From Timaviella obliquedivisa GSE-PSE-MK23-08B (lineage in GTDB: Bacteria; Cyanobacteriota; Cyanobacteriia; Elainellales; Elainellaceae), in assembly GCA_019358855.1 (NCBI GenBank), contig JAHHII010000016.1:1-64000 (forward strand): a DNA stretch of 64,000 bases, written 5' to 3'. The translations under genes and the position numbers were made by a program. Positions 62,802 to 64,000 of this stretch are shown here, one piece after another. Position 1 is the stretch's first letter; each line of letters begins with the position of its first letter. The notes under the pieces were generated by a model. It did not search any database, was not told the DNA's origin, and worked only from the letters and a program-made list of their open reading frames with translations.

Positions 62802-63398
62802 ATGTCCGAAGGCTGCCTCCGGGTTGGTCAGGTTGCACCCGATTTCACCGCAACCGCAGTACACCATCAAGAATTCAAGACCATTCGGCTCTCTGACTAT
62901 CGCGGTAGATATGTCGTCCTGTTCTTTTATCCTCTGGACTTCACCTTCGTTTGCCCCACAGAAGTTATGGCATTCAGCGACAGTTACGACAAATTTAAAG
63001 ATCTCAACACCGAAATTCTGGGCATTTCAGTAGACAGCGAATTTTCTCATCTAGCCTGGGTGCAAACCGATCGCAAACTAGGCGGCGTTGGCGACCTGAC
63101 CTATCCCTTAGTGTCTGATATTAAAAAAGAAATTGGTACCGCTTACAACGTTCTTGATCCTGATGCTGGAATCACCCTACGCGGTTTGTTTATCATCGAT
63201 CGCGAAGGCGTTGTTCAGCACGCCACTATCAATAACCTTGGCTTTGGTCGCAGCGTAGATGAAACCTTGCGCGTTTTGCAAGCCATTCGTCATGTCCAAT
63301 CTCATCCTGACGAAGTTTGCCCCGTCAATTGGCAACCCGGCGAGAAAACCATGAACCCTGACCCCATTAAGTTTAAGGAATTCTTCGCGGCAGTTTAG
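62802..63398 (+). CDS. 2-Cys peroxiredoxin
   Basis: A 198-residue thiol peroxidase starting [20 protein letters not shown]. Peroxidatic Cys51 is in [10 protein letters not shown] and resolving Cys173 in [11 protein letters not shown]; both are conserved, so it is a typical dimeric 2-Cys enzyme. It reduces H2O2 and organic peroxides with thioredoxin. An AAGGAGAATTCCT ribosome site precedes the ATG; a longer frame at 62766 includes that ribosome site and is rejected. Confidence 0.95.
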   Translation: MSEGCLRVGQVAPDFTATAVHHQEFKTIRLSDYRGRYVVLFFYPLDFTFVCPTEVMAFSDSYDKFKDLNTEILGISVDSEFSHLAWVQTDRKLGGVGDLTYPLVSDIKKEIGTAYNVLDPDAGITLRGLFIIDREGVVQHATINNLGFGRSVDETLRVLQAIRHVQSHPDEVCPVNWQPGEKTMNPDPIKFKEFFAAV

Positions 63399-63974
63399 GC
63401 AAGCTTTTATAAGAGATTTCTAGAGGGTCACATCACTACAGATTTCCGGCTTCTCAGACAAGACTCAAGAAATCGGGAATCTGTGCAACAAAAAAACTGG
63501 CAAACTCGAAAGTTAACCAGTTTCAATCACCTAAAAAATTGTGTCGTTCTAAGCAATTTGGAAGAAACCTAATCTGCGCTTCCCATGGCGGCAAAATAGT
63601 TCCTTAAAGATTTCTACAAGCCTCAGACGAGCGTTTCCAGAAATCTGACTTCCAAGGCAAATTGTAGCAACAAGCACAGCCCCTTCGTTATAAAGCTTCA
63701 TGCAAGTTTTAAAAGATTTAATAATCTGCGCTAATCACTCTGCGTCGAGTTGCAGTTGTGGGAACCGATCGCTGCTCAATGCCTTCTAAACTTGGAACAA
63801 ATCCTCTCATTCCTCGTCAATGAGTATCTAAATCTAAGTTAGGGAAATATTTAGATTAGAAAAACCAGGGCAAACTCATTCCCTTGCACTTCTTTTACTG
63901 CCCATTTTTTAATGCCCAATGTTACCCCATTCCGTCACCCATAACCTCGACCTTGGAGAACTCTAAAACCCACT
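63399..63974. other. 576-base region without a recognised gene
   Basis: After the peroxiredoxin stop I find no gene, RNA or repeat that I can support. The stretch is AT-rich and of low information. Promoters for the downstream frame presumably lie near its end. Confidence 0.5.
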
Positions 63975-64000
63975 ATGGCAACACAATCTACCCTTCCCAT
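63975..64000 (+). CDS. Possible start of a gene running off the window
   Basis: An ATG at 63975 opens the frame MATQSTLP up to the window edge, with GGAG 20 bases upstream. Only eight residues are visible, so neither reality nor function can be judged. Confidence 0.25.

Noticed and set aside
1-64000. High number of GCGATCGC octamers as possible mobile or phage signals
   Set aside because: This is HIP1, a general feature of many cyanobacterial chromosomes, spread over all genes here.

Overview
The window is chromosomal DNA from a filamentous cyanobacterium. The evidence is the dense scatter of HIP1 octamers (GCGATCGC), photosystem I assembly factor ycf3, a fraC-fraD-fraE filament-integrity set, DUF2808, XisH/XisI, a TxlA-like thioredoxin, several Uma2 nucleases and cobalamin genes. 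The content fits a Leptolyngbya-like lineage, but the genus cannot be fixed from sequence alone. I saw no rRNA, tRNA or CRISPR array.

Layout. 1-126: the tail of an IS transposase runs in from the left edge. 596-9766: a closely spaced same-strand run encodes a parvulin isomerase, a HetC-like ABC exporter, an HlyD adaptor, a membrane Fe-S protein, an FHA/ferredoxin-reductase/ferredoxin fusion and a DUF2808 protein. After a strong promoter come two probable exported proteins (10219-13135), one with RTX-like repeats and a CHRD domain, which share sequence motifs. 13270-28400: mixed metabolic and regulatory genes (deoxyribosyltransferase-like protein, GTPase, YebC, UbiH-type hydroxylase, GAF kinase lacking its histidine, GH116 glycosidase, HU, CobD, flavoprotein, two-headed glycosyltransferase). 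28740-28945 holds a cluster of DnaA boxes just upstream of dnaN and is a likely replication origin. 30398-32436 is a toxin-antitoxin island (BrnT/BrnA-like, HicA/DUF1902, ParD/ParE) in which a MITE has disrupted parE. It is followed by an orphan ORF and a frameshifted Uma2 gene.

34105-36306 holds an EACC1-like protein with a membrane-anchored caspase carrying a SPOR-like tail, the best candidate here for a biological-conflict system. 38224-43073 is core cyanobacterial content: ycf3, gatC, fraCDE and a duplicated-domain CobO. 43199-50067: TxlA, MgtE, SNase-like and HEAT proteins, PPK2, XisI with an amber-mutated xisH, and hisC. 50180-55199: an MBL hydrolase, Uma2, and a compact upp/URC4/URC1 set that predicts the URC uracil-degradation route. 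55274-64000: an HTH/DUF4160 pair, a phosphodiester glycosidase, an AT-hook-like basic protein, a response regulator, an M1 aminopeptidase, a peptidoglycan-binding protein and a 2-Cys peroxiredoxin.

Themes. Small non-autonomous palindromic elements have shaped this DNA: two copies of one family supply the last codons and stop of neighbouring genes, and a copy of another family broke parE. The least explained gene set is the exporter/redox/CHRD locus at 596-13135, where an export machine, a membrane electron-transfer pair and likely substrates lie together. Function assignments rest on motif reading; no similarity search was run.
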